DNA of 64,000 nt from Agrostemma githago (lineage: Eukaryota > Streptophyta > Magnoliopsida > Caryophyllales > Caryophyllaceae), in the NCBI GenBank assembly GCA_958450325.1, contig OY288257.1:17193873-17257872 (forward strand). Reading direction: 5' to 3'. Shown here in pieces: positions 50,241 through 62,843 of the stretch. Positions within the stretch are counted from its first letter, which is position 1. Each line of letters begins with the position of its first letter. The position numbers and the translations under genes were made by a program. Below the pieces are notes generated by a model that was not told the origin of the DNA, ran no database searches, and saw only the letters and a list, made by a program, of their open reading frames with translations.

Positions 50241-51654
50241 TATTAAATTTTCAATAAGAGGAACGAAAACTTAATTAAATAACATATAAAAATGGAGTGG
50301 TCCAAGTAGAACTAAACTTAGAATATTTCACTATTATTCTAGAACACTAAACTATACTAAGCTACAACTATATTAGGCTAAAGAATGTTAGTCCCTACAT
50401 TGTTATATTAGGCTAAAGAATATACTTAGAAGTTTGTTTTATACTACTACTACTATTATTATTTATTATTTATTATCTCAATGCTTGTATGGTTGTTGTG
50501 TAGGAGTATAATCTCACTATTAAGCCATATATTAACTTGTAGCTAATACTTTGTCAGCTTACTCTCATTATTTTCAACTACTGCGGTACTACTTTATAGT
50601 ACTCCAATACTACTACTCATTATATTGTGTAATGATGTCGAGGCGAAAGCAAAGCAAACCACTCTCCCAATGATCGACAACAATTCTGAATGACAGGCTC
50701 ATTCTTGACTTTTAAAAAGCCTCCAGTTTATTACTCCCTACTATTTTACTTTACTGCTTCAAAATACACTACTCACTCTACCTACCAATTATTCAAATCG
50801 CTAATATAGTATATTACTCCAAAAATACTACCCTAAGTAAGGCAAACTAAATGGAGTAGAATGCCTCATTGGATATCAAATGTGCATGGTTTGTTATTTG
50901 TTACGACTAAAAATTTCAACTCAAATAGTACTACTGTATTCACAACACAAATGGAGTAGAATAACTCAAATTGTTATTAGCTTACTAGTTTTGTTATTCA
51001 ATTGACATGTGAGAAATAGTAGGGTTGATCATGACACAAATTCCCGATTCCAATTATTAAGCAAATTTTACTAGTAAACAGAAATCGATATCGATAACCT
51101 TCCAAATTTTACTAGTACTAGCTAACCTAACAAATTACCAACTTCAACAATTACAAAACTAAACCCTTTGTCAATTACATAACTCTAACCTAAAACCAAT
51201 TTCATCTAACTTAAACAAATTTACATCTAATTTATCCTTTAATTAAACTAAAAATCAATTTCATCCTAAATCTAATTTAACCCTAATCTAACAAACAATT
51301 TTCATCTAAATTACACTAACATAAGTTGAATTCATCAAGCATACAACAATAATAAAGCAAATGTAAACAAAATCAAACAACAAACTCAATTAAAATCCAT
51401 ACCCTAGGTTTAAATTAGGGATTTTCAGGAAGGGGAGGAGGGCGATGGGTGGGCGAACGGAAGGAACAGCAGCCAGCGAAGAGGCGGTCCGGCAATGGTC
51501 AGCGTCCGGCGACGGTCGGCTTCCGGCGACGGGTCGGCAAGGTTTAGGGTTGGGTCGCGGGGAGAGTAAGGGTTCTGTCGCGGGGGTTTTTTTATTTTTT
51601 AAAAGAACAAGTTATGAGTGAATGAGTGTGGAAGCTGGGTTTAATTAAAAAGGG
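50241..51654. other. CACTA non-coding region upstream of TNP2
   Basis: This is AT-rich DNA with a GC-rich block at 51425-51590. No exon is recognisable. It probably contains the TNP2 promoter and the inner part of the element end. The right subterminal array starts at about 51655. Confidence 0.5.
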
Positions 51655-52563
51655 CTCACCGATCGACGCATTTCGGTCGGTATTTAAACCAAGCGGTCGG
51701 TATTTTAATTGTTTACCGACTGTTTGTCCAAATCGCCGACTGTTTTATTCGGTCGGTAATTTACCGACCGCAAGTCCCGTTACCGACTGTTTCGCGGTCG
51801 GTATTCATTATATCCAACCGCTATTTGTCGGTCGGTAAATATCGGTTGCTAATCTACGTTTTTCTAGTAGTGGAAATTCGTTGTTCTCCGTTTAGTTCAT
51901 TAGATTTCCGTTCGTTTATCGTTAGATTTATTTGCTTCACTTTTATCATGAATTATTTGTATGCGATTTGTTGTTTCGTAATCATCATGCGTAGCTAATT
52001 TTATCGCTAGGGTCGAGGGGGATCGATGGATTATTACACGATTATGCTACTTCGATACTAAATATATAATTATGCTAGTACCATTTTCGCGTGCTTTATT
52101 TGTCGATTAATTTGTTAAAGGCCACAACATGTTAATCTGTTTGGGAAATTCTAGTTCTCGTGCGAAAGCCGAATTAGGATTAGATCACGCGCGATTTGGT
52201 AGGGAGTCTAATAAGTTGCGAGAGCCCGTTAGATCCTTCCTAGGTTGACACGATTCGAGAGAACGTGTTATAGCCGACTAGCATGTTTATGTGTTTATTA
52301 TTATTGTCGCATAATTGTTGAACATCTATCGTGAACCCGTGACCTAAATTTTCATCTCATTGTTAGATTCGATTTTTATTATCGTCTTTTAGTAGTCTTT
52401 TATATATTTTCAATCAATCAACCGTTTAGAGCATTTTAGAATCGCCATAGCTAATAGACGAAAATTGATTGTTTCCCTGTGGATTCGATACCTTGCTTGC
52501 CGCTATCTTCTTGTTAGTAGCATTAGGTTTATCTTGATTGGGTGAGACAACTAACCCACATCA

Positions 52564-53118
52564 ATTTTCGGAAATTTTGATAAGGTTTGGACGGCATACC
52601 GGCTAAAAATAGGCTATTTTGAGTAAAAAAATCATAATTCCTAAATTCGGTAGCTTTCCGGATTTTGAAAATGGATGATTTTGAAAAGATGCAATTTTTT
52701 GAAAATGACGGTTTTTTGAAAAGATGACAGTTAAACCAAGTAGCATGTAGTCATGAAAACAGCATAATGACGCATGTATGCTCTTAATCTAAGTCTCGGT
52801 CGGTCGAAATAAGGTCTATACCAACGACGATAGCTTTCTCGCAAATCAGGACGGTCCTCCTAAGCCGAGTTGGTCTTAGAATCTGTCGTAAAACCCATGC
52901 GAGTTCTGCCATCGAAGTCTTTAATGCGCCCATTTAGGAATGCACCGCGGTATAGTGGGACGTCGGTCACAAGTAACCGGCCCGGGGAAAATTGGGTTAT
53001 GCATGAACCATTGAACTAAAACGTGTACATTACTATTCGAACGATTTCTTTTCGAGTCTCACCCTAGGAACCCCGATGAGAAGTGGTACATCAGGAATCC
53101 CCAGCGGAGTCGCCAAAT
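52564..53118 (-). other. Leader and PBS of a second Tat element
   Basis: This stretch resembles the leader of the first Tat element next to its 5' LTR (GGCATACCGGCTAAAAA-type and AAGTCTCGGTCGGTC segments). The PBS TCCCCAGCGGAGTCGCCA at 53098-53115 is identical to the one at 18764-18781. The rest of the internal region is missing; the Athila LTR abuts at 52563. Confidence 0.82.
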
Positions 53119-55378
53119 AGTGGACATGACATAGGTCCACCCCGACGCGGCCACGCGTGGGTTTGGGGAGGCGAATGAATCTCCATATGAGATGGTCAAA
53201 TTGAAATTTAAATCAAAGTAGGAGTCGCCACCGAACTTTGTGGAGTTCGGGCCCGTTCGAACCCACTCTATGTCGTAGTGGGCCGTGTACAAAATACGGC
53301 CCATTTCCGATGTCAGAGCTTATTGGGTTCGTCCCTTTGCATTATGATACCGATACCGATATTATAGGATATCGTGTATTGAATGACTCTCGTTGCCAAT
53401 GGATTCGGACATCCGGAAACCATGGTTCTGAGTAAGGGGTGAGGGTACATGTTGGGAAGTTCACTAAGAACACCCAACCCCGCCCGCACTTAGCGGCCTT
53501 TACTAAGATATCGTTCGTTTTTGGTGTACACGCGTTAGTTCGACGGTTGAATGATATGCAAAGAGCGTTTTGACTAAACATGTGAATTATGTTTGACTAA
53601 GTCGTTTAATGCATCTAAACTAATAACGTCAAAGTTGTATTTAGCATGCGAGGTTCGTTTTAGTATAATAAAACAAACGATGAAAATAAATCGCTACAAA
53701 CATGAGCAAACAAGTTAGTAACGGTTTGTAAATCGAATAAGAATGTAAATACGATGATATGCATGATTTTGAAAGGTTTATGACACGTGATGGATTAAAC
53801 ACGTGTTGACCGAGGTCGATGAAAAAATATCGAGATCTGAAATATAAAAAAAAAAAAATGTTTTGTCTAAAAAACGATGCTCGAAGAAGAGGAAAAAAAA
53901 CAAGGAAAAACGTCGCGGTTTACAGCAATCCGCGCGACTCGCGCGGGAGGGTGTCTCGCCCGGGACGCGTACGGCTCGCGTCTCGGGCTGTTCTCGGGTT
54001 GATTTTCGAAAATCGTTGGTTTTTTAATAAATCGCGTGCAAATATGGATTGATTCATACCCGACCTCTATTTTCGATATTCGTCGTATTCGATACTCGAT
54101 TATGAAATCGATATCAAATATTCGGAATGATTTTTAGAAAAGATAAAAAAAGCATTGAAAATCGTTTTGTAAAGTTTAAACTAAAAAACGATGTTTGACT
54201 CCCTCCGCGTTAAAAATCGTTGTATTATATTTTTAAGACCGTATAACGATTTTCTAGCATCAACGGGTTTAATGTTATTCTTTTGATACGATATTCGACT
54301 AGAGAATCGATATCGTATTTTAAGAACGATATTTTATATGAAAATAATTTGTAGTCTCGATATTAGGAAAAATGCGACGACGACCCATAGTAAAAAGAAC
54401 GGACCGACCGACGACGAGAAAAAAAAAACGAGAGAAAGGAAGAGTCGGGTTTGATTTTACACCCTCAACCTACATGCTTTGTTTTCTCGGGACGGGGCTC
54501 GTCGGAATGTGTCTTAGGCACGGGAGCGTCGAGATAATGTGGGTGAGTTAGGGTGGTGATTCGGGTCGTGTGAGGTGACGGGTTGTGGCCGATTTTTTGG
54601 GGTGTCGGAGTTTATACTATCGGTCTTTCGATGCTATGTTTGATGTTTGAAGTTTGGATCTTGTAGATGTGTCGGTGTATGATTATTTCTGAATGTAGAG
54701 GTTCATAATGGATGAATTTAATGTGTTGTGAGGGTCCTATTTATAGGGGGAGCTCTTGCTCTTAGCGCTTGAACTGATCCTATGACTAACTTGCAAGGGA
54801 AGAAAGTCACTGGTCGGAATGAAGCGGGATTCCGTCTAAGGACAGAAAAAGTAAGAAGTTGAAGGGAATGAGAATTCCATTACTTGGCGAAGAAGCAAGG
54901 AATCTCGGCTGAAATGGGGCTGCTCGGTCTAGTATTCGATGCTCGGTTGAGTGTTTGATCGGGTGTTCGGATAGAATTCCTACTTGAGATCGAATTCTAT
55001 CCTTAACGGATTTGTTTAATACTTGTCGTAGCTGATTTTTTATAGTATTCGAGTCTAGGCCGAACTCGTGAGATGACACGGCTGGTCCGTGTGTCTCGAA
55101 AAAATATCTTTGACCGGGTTTAACCCGGTTGCTAAAAGACGATTTTGCCCCTGGTGTCAGATTCGACCCAAATTAGTCTTATTTGACTCGAAATGACCCA
55201 CTGGGCCTGGATTTGAGGTTGATTTTGTGAGATTTGTACTCCATAAAAAGCCTAAACCAAATGTCCATGATTTCGAGCCCATACCCGAGTCCATTAAATC
55301 ATGTTCGCGTCCGATCATCATCGGGTGTTTGTCGGAAACTACTATAGACACCTGGCGGTCAAAATGTGGGTGTCTACA
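53119..55378 (-). repeat. 5' LTR of the second Tat element
   Basis: It runs from (AG)TGGACATGAC, where the first two bases are changed from TG, to GGGTGTCTACA. At 2260 bp it is diverged from the other Tat LTRs, though both ends and the TATA region (plus-strand TATTTATA near 54729, TATAAATA on minus) are recognisable. It lacks ACTCGATCGAGT palindromes. A different GC-rich motif, GCGCGACTCGCGCG, and relatives occupy 53930-53990. Confidence 0.85.
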
Positions 55379-56332
55379 GGTGGTCTCAAAAACTTTTAAT
55401 GTTTTTCGAGCAGTTAGAAATCGATTACGTGTTGTTTGAAGACGCACCAGAATTACTTGTTGCGTCTGCCGCGGCCGAGGCCACACCTCCTTACGCTGCC
55501 TTGGTTAAGTCCAATGACGAAAAAATTAAGAAATATGATAAAGATAATAAGGCAGTTAGATATCATCTTCTTAATCACATGACTAACACCCTTTTCGATT
55601 TGTTCATGGTCCATAAATCTGCTAACACTATTTGGGAGTCTTTAGAGAAAAAGTATGGGGCCGATGATGGAGGCAAAAAGAAATATGTGGTGGGTCAGTG
55701 GCTTGGGTTCCATATGGTAGATGACAAACCCATTATGGAACAAGTTCATGTTTACGAGAACTTGTGTGTTGATGTTACCAATGAGGGTATGAAACTTGAC
55801 GAGGTCTTCTTAGCTAATGTGTGGTTAGAAAAATTTCCTGCATTGTGGAGTGATTATAGGAACCACCTAAAACATAAGAAAAAAGATATATCACTTCAAG
55901 AGCTCATAAGTCACATAAGGACTGAGGAAGCTAACCGCCTCAAAGATAGGTCTGTCCTTTTGTCGTCTGTCTCTACCAAAGCTAACCTTGTTGAAGCTGG
56001 AGGTCCGTCTCATGGAAAAAATAAGGGTAAGAATAAATTGGGTCAGAGTCAGGATCAGGGCAAGGGTCAAAAAGGGAAAGGTCAAGGTGCCAAAGGTAAG
56101 AATCAAGGAAACTCAACCAAACTAGTTCCCAAGATCCATAAGTCGAATCCACACCTGGTGTGCTATGTGTGTGGGCAGACGGGTCACAAAGCATACCAGT
56201 GTCCTTAAAAGAAAGGTGGTCATGACGCTCAAGCCAACATTGCTGAATCAGATGATGATATTATTGTTGCGGTGGTAGTTGAGGCCAATCTTGTGGGCAA
56301 GGGTTATCTCAGTGGGAGCTTATTTGGAATAT
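55379..56332 (+). pseudogene. Ty1/copia gag fragment
   Basis: The frame begins inside gag (RWSQKLLMFFEQLEIDYVLFED). It continues through the UBN2-type region (TIWESLEKKYG, FPALWSDYRNHLKHK), a basic Gly/Lys-rich linker and a CCHC zinc knuckle, CYVCGQTGHKAYQC, near 56160-56200. A stop follows directly at 56206-56208. Similarity seems to go on for about 100 bp, then ends at the TIR element at 56333. The N-terminus is cut off by the Tat LTR; a possible upstream part lies at 34281-34706. Confidence 0.82.
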
Positions 56333-56589
56333 AGGATTATACACCTGGTTGTACAATAGCATTGTACAACCAAGGCGAAATCGTTGAGCTTTTATATAAA
56401 TTTATTGAGCTTATAAAAGTTTCTGAGCTAATTTCTAAGTTTTTGAACTTAAACATTTATGTGATTTAAATCGACAACTTTACACTAAAGTTCAAAAAGT
56501 TTACAGCAAACCCCGAAAACTTTGTGATGAAGCTCAAAATCTTAAAATCAGTTGTACATAAAACTATGTACAACTGGTTGTATAATCCT
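56333..56589. mobile_element. TIR MITE
   Basis: The left end AGGATTATACACCTGGTTG and the right end CAACTGGTTGTATAATCCT are inverted. The interior is AT-rich with TTGAGCTTATA-type repeats. No clear target duplication was found, so the superfamily is open. Confidence 0.65.
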
Positions 56590-57532
56590 GTAACTGGCCT
56601 TATTTATTCTAAACGTTGACTCTTCTGCTATTAATAATGTGATGAAATTCTATATTACAAATAAGACTAATAATAATTCTTTCTTAGACATCAACCAACT
56701 TAATTAATTCTCCCACATTGAAAATTTATGATGAGGTTATGAATTTCTACTAAATAAGAGTAATAATTATTTTTAAATATTAACCAACAATATTTTTAGT
56801 TTAAAAAATGTTACTACAAACTTAAAATTATCCCACATCAAACAATTAAAATAAGATACGGTGATGATTCTATATTATATATAAAACTATAAATTTTACT
56901 TAAATTATCCATATCGACAAATTATAATAAGACGATGAATTTCTATATTATAAATAAGAATAATTATTCTTAACAAATAAATTCTATATTATATTATTTT
57001 TAAATAAGAATAATCAATCATGTATTCTTTTGGATCTTAAAAATAACTTTTAAGACAGTAAATTATCCACATCAAAAAATTATAACAAGTTGACGAAATT
57101 CTATATCATAAATAAGAGTAATCATTCATCATTAATATCAACCAAAACTCTTTTGAGTCTTAAAATGAGTTCTTAAGACTATAAACTTAAGTAATATTAC
57201 TACATCAAAAAATTATGATGATGTAATGAAATTCTATATTATAAATATAACTAATCAATCGTTGTTAGATATCTTCCAAAACTCTAGTGAATCTTAAAAG
57301 TCTCTTAAATCAACTCAAATAAAAATATCCGAATATTTCTTGAGAGTTGAGACTACATCTAAACTTAGGTCAAAATTATCATACATCGAATATGATGAGG
57401 TAATTAAATTCTATATTATAAATAAGATTTTAATAATTCGTTCTTAGATATCAATAAAAAATCTTGAGTCTTAAAAAACACTTGAGAACTTACGTACAAT
57501 TATCTCACATCAAAATATTATACTCCCTCTGT

Positions 57533-57613
57533 ATCTATATGTTCGTCCACTTTCAATATAATAGTCCATACATATATTAAACAAAGTGGACGAACATATA
57601 GATACAGAGTGAG
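57533..57613. mobile_element. Stowaway MITE
   Basis: An 81-bp hairpin has ends CTCCCTCTGTATC and GATACAGAGTGAG, with TA on both sides. It is inserted in the degenerate repeat array. Confidence 0.88.
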
Positions 57614-58364
57614 TAATAAGATGATTAAATTCTATTATATAAATAAGAGTAACCATTTGTCCAAAATTATAATAAGGTGATCGGTTTTATTATATAATAT
57701 AAATAAGAGTAGTAGTTCGTTTTTAATAACTTAGATGGAAAAAGTGAGTTTTAAAAAGAACTCTTAAGACCATAAACTTAATCAAGTAAAATTATCATAC
57801 ACTTTTGAGTCTTAAAAAAAACTTCTTAAGACTATAAACTTGAGTAAAATTTCCACATACAAAAATTATTATAAAGTCATGAATTTTATAGGTTTCAACC
57901 AAACATCTTTTGAGTTTTACAAAAGCTCTTAAGACTATAATAAACTTAAGTAAAATGATCCTTTTTTACTCTTAAAAAAAACTCTTAGGACTATAAACGT
58001 GGATAAAATTTCCCACATCGAAAGTTATTATAAAGTTTTGAATTTCATATTATTTGCTCGAAAAAATAATGAATCTATCACACATAAAAATAATACAAAT
58101 ATCCCACATCGAAAAATTATAATAAGGTAATAAATTTCTATATTATAAATAAAAATACTCATTCGATCTTAAATTTCAAACAAAAATCTTTTGATCCATA
58201 AACTCTTAAGACTATAAAATTAAGTAAAATAATTCCACATCAAAAAATTATGATTTTATTTACAGATTATAGTTAGCTGGTTTGCATTGTCCAACATTAA
58301 AATTAAATAATAATGTCATTGTGTGAAACTTACCATAAATAGCAAATATTTACGATGAGAATTC

Positions 58365-58366
<2 letters not shown>

Positions 58367-58452
<86 letters not shown>
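58367..58452. repeat. (TA)n microsatellite
   Basis: About 86 bp of TA dinucleotides lie within the degenerate array. Confidence 0.93.
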
Positions 58453-58456
<4 letters not shown>

Positions 58457-58983
58457 GCAATCGAATAGTATAATTGTACCACATTGAAAGATTATTATAA
58501 AGAAGTGATCCTATTGTTATAAATTGAAGTCATTATTGATTATAAAAAGATAAAATTATCAATGTACCCTTATTTTTATAATCTTCATAGTAGATCTTTT
58601 ATTTTAATGTAAATAAATTATTAGACATAGTTAAAATATAACTTTTACTCTATATAACTTTTTTTCCAAAACTCGTGCAGCGCACGGGCTTTAATCTAGT
58701 TCTACTATAATAAATCATAAAATATACTTCGACCGCAGTACATATTTTATTGGACTATTTATACTAATAATTCCCTTACGCCTTAAAAGATTTTTTTTAA
58801 CCAATAACAAATATTCAAATGATTTGGAAATCATTTCTACTGTGCAAAGATTTCACATATCAAATTTTTAAGAGATACTCCAATATTTGGACGGATTTTT
58901 AGCTAATAATAACCCAATTATTACGCAATCTCGTCCTTATAAGCTAATACGTGAAATTTGGACGAAAATCTCCAATCAATTCA

Positions 58984-59001
58984 ATATATATATATATATA
59001 T

Positions 59002-59090
<89 letters not shown>
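58984..59090. repeat. (TA)n microsatellite
   Basis: About 107 bp of TA dinucleotides with one short CACACA interruption. The Tyr-Ile frames across it are artefacts. Confidence 0.93.
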
Positions 59091-59093
<3 letters not shown>

Positions 59094-62057
59094 GAGGAAC
59101 TTTTCGAACGATGTGCTTGATTCGTTGCATAAAAACTCAATTTAGGAAAGTATCATTAATAATAAAAAAAATCAAGCAGAGAATCTTTTAATTATCACAA
59201 TAATATATTTAATCTATGATATTAATGTGATGTTATATAATTTTGTTTAACAAAAAATTATCATAAATAAAATTATAAAAATGAATTAACTAGATTCTTT
59301 GTAGAAAATGCTTTCATTAGAGTATAAATTTCATATTATTTGTTTCATATTATTTGCTCAAAAAAGTGATGAATTTAGTGCATATAAAGATATTAAAGTT
59401 ATCCCACATCGACAAATTACAATAAAGTGATGAAATTCTATATTATAAATATTACTCCGTAGTAATCATCCGTCTTTTAGATATTTACCAAAAATCTTTT
59501 GAGTCATAAAGAACTCTTAAAATTATAACCTTAAGTAATTATCCACATCGAAAAATTATGATGAGATTATGAAATTCTATATTATAAATAAAAATAATCA
59601 TTGTTTTTGAATATCGACCAAAAAAAATTTGAGTCTTAAAAAAACTCTTAATAAGACTACAAACTTAAAATTGTCCCACATCGAAACAATTAAAATAAAA
59701 TGAGGATTCTATATTATAAATAAGCAATAAGAGTAATTAAAATAAAATGAGAATTCTATATTATAAATAAGCAATAAGAGTAATTAATTCTACAATAAGA
59801 CGATGAAATTTTATTATACAAATAAAAGTAATCATTTCTCCAAATTATGATGAGGTGATGAATCTTATATAAATAAGTGTAATCTTCCGTCGTTAAGTAT
59901 GACTAATCATTCGTTATTAGTATCTTCCAAAACTCAATTGAGTATTAAAACCTCAAGAGTTCTTAAGACTATATCTAAACCTAATCAAAATTATTCTATA
60001 TCGAAAAATTATGAGGTGATGAAATCTTGATATTATAAATAAGATTAATCATTCGTTCCTAGATATAAAAAAAAGAGGTTTGAGTCTTACAAAAGTACTT
60101 GAGACTATAAACTTAGGTAAGATTATCTCACACTGAAAAATTATAATAAGGTGATCGAATTTTATTATATAAATAAGAGGAAGCGTCCATTCTTAAGTTA
60201 GATATAAAAACAAACTCTTTTATTATTGTAATTATCCTAACCTTGTCTCACATCGAAAAATTATGATGACCTGATGAAATTCTATATTAAAAATAATAAT
60301 CATTTGTTGTTGGATATCAGCTAAAAAAATTTTAGTCTTAAAAATGCTCTTAGGACCGTAAGCGGATGGAAAAGAGAAATCATTCGTGTTTATTTAGATA
60401 TTAACCAAAAATCTGAGTTCTAAAAGGAGTTTCTAAGTAGAATTATCGCATATCAATAAATTATGATTAGCTGATGAAATTTTATACTGTATAAAAAATA
60501 AGAGACATCATTCGTTTTTAGATATTAATAAAAAAAATTGTCTTATAAAAGCTCTTGAAACTATAAATTTAAGTAAAATTATCCATATCGAGAAATTATA
60601 ATAAGGTGATAAAATTCTACTATATAAATACGAGAGCAATCATTCGTCTTTAGACACCAACGAGAAATCTTTTGAGTCCCTATAAAGTTAAGTACAATTA
60701 TCCCACATCGAAAAATTATGATGAAGTGATGAAATTCTACATCATCAATAAAAAAAATTATTCATTTTTGGATATTAATCAAAAATCATTAATTGAAGTA
60801 CAAATTATCACACATCGAAAAATTACAAAAAAGTGATGAAATTCTATTATATAAATAAAAATACAGTTGGTCTCTCTTGCAAGCTTAAGACGGCTCAAAT
60901 AGATACCATTTGAGAGGAAAAGGACAAAGGTTCCACCAACTTCACTTTTGTCTTTTCTCCTCAAATGGCATCTACTTGACCCGTCACTTGTTTGTGACGG
61001 ATATCTCCGTCACAAACAAGAATTTGTGATAAAAATAATCATCATATTTAGATATCAATCAAAAATCTTTTGAGTCCTAAAAAAATTCTTAAAACTAAAA
61101 ATTTGAGTAGAATTATCACACATCCAAAAATTATTTGTCCAAAAGTATACTCCGTAATAAAGTGAACGAATTCTATTATATAAATAAGAGTAATCGTTCA
61201 TTCTTAATAACTTAAGTAAAATAAAAACTCAAGGCTATAAACTTGAGTAAAATTTATCACATCGAAAAATTATTACAAAGTCATAAATTTCATAGATATA
61301 AACCAAACGTCTTTTGAGTTTTAGAAAAGCTCTTAGGACTATAATAAACTTAAATAAAAATTTCTCTTTTGACTCTTAAAAAAGCTCTTAAGACTATAAA
61401 CGTGTGTGAAATTTTTGCACATCGAAAAATTATTATAAAGTTATGAACTTCATATTATTTGCTTGAAAAAGTAATGAATATATTACATATAGAAATAGTA
61501 AAACATCTCACATTGAAAAATTATATTAAGGTGATAAATTTCTATATTATAAATAAGAATAATACTTCGTTCTTAGATATCAACAAAAAAATCTTATGAT
61601 CCTTAATCTTTTAAGACTATAAAATTAAGTAAAATTATCCCACATCGAACACTATAAAATTAATTAAAATTATCTCACATCGAAAAATTATGATGAACTG
61701 ATTAAATTCTATATTATAAATAAGAGTAATCATTCGTTCATAGATATTACCAAACATCTTTTGAGTCTTAGAAAAACTCTATCTCACATCAAAAAATTAT
61801 ATAATAGGACGATGAATTTTCATTATATAATTCGTCTCTAAATATCGACAAAAATTAAAGAGCTTTTAAGATTATAAAATTAAGTAAAATTATCTCACAT
61901 TGAAAGAATAACGTCATATGTATAAATTAGATATTTCTCCCTTCTATAATTTGTAGTTATAAGTAAAAAGTGAGGTTAATATAGTAAAAAGTTGGACCAA
62001 ATAAAAAATATTTGCGATGGGAAGAACATAGAAAGAAAGAGTAAGTGCTATGAAGTA

Positions 62058-62148
62058 CTCCCTCCCATTCTTTGGGTTACTACCATTCGATTAAAATACT
62101 ACTCACATATAATCAACTTATGGTAGGAATCCAAAGAATGGGAGGGAG
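62058..62148. mobile_element. Stowaway MITE
   Basis: A 91-bp hairpin has ends CTCCCTCCCATTCTTTGG and CCAAAGAATGGGAGGGAG, flanked by TA at 62056-62057 and 62149-62150. Confidence 0.93.
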
Positions 62149-62843
62149 TATAATTTTACCACATTGAAAGATTATCATATATCCTATGATTATAAATTGA
62201 AGTCATTTATTGGTTTTTAGATATCAACTATCAACCCAAATATTTACCGATGATTGTCGTAAAGAGGTATATTATGAGTTTTAAGTACATGCACGCGTAT
62301 AATTTAATTTGTCATTTAGCGCATATATGACCTTCCAAAAAACACATTAGCGTATGTGGATAGTATTATTTTACTATTAGACATTCTCTTATCTTCGACT
62401 TACTTTCTACTGTTGTATAGTCTCACAAATTTATGCAATCCTCTAATTATCATTGTCACTATAAATCGGCCCGTTTCCAACTAATTTTTTGGTATGTGAC
62501 AAGCAACTTCTAACTTGTGTAATGTGAAACATTATTTTCTGTCAAAAAATTTCACTTTCTATTTTGAAACTCATGTTTATGAGCTTATTATTGCTTTACA
62601 CAGGAGTAGCTTACAAGCTATTTTGATACATTAGGGAGTGTTTTTTTTTTTTTTTGGAATTATCTTTTAATTTTTTTTTTTTTTTTATAATTTATTTTTA
62701 CTCCAATAAAACAAGTCAGATTCGTATCTGAGATTTATTATCACAATACCCCATCGTAACCACTAAAATTAAGATTTCGGAGATATATTTACTCCGTATT
62801 TTTTCCTTTAGTTTGTTGAAAGAGAAGACAATACATTAGGGAG

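Larger units (their letters stand above)
56640..62260. repeat. Degenerate tandem-like repeat array
   Basis: About thirty times over 5.5 kb the same order recurs: CCCACATCGAAAAATTAT, GATGAAATTCTATATTAT, AAATAAGAGTAATCATTCG, a TCTTTTGAGTCTTAAAA block and CTCTTAAGACTATAAACTT. Examples start near 58105, 59535, 60705 and 61640. Copies are 90-160 bp apart, diverged and often partial. Stowaway MITEs and (TA)n tracts interrupt the array. No coding frame is supported. It could be an ancient satellite or a repeatedly duplicated element. Confidence 0.7.
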
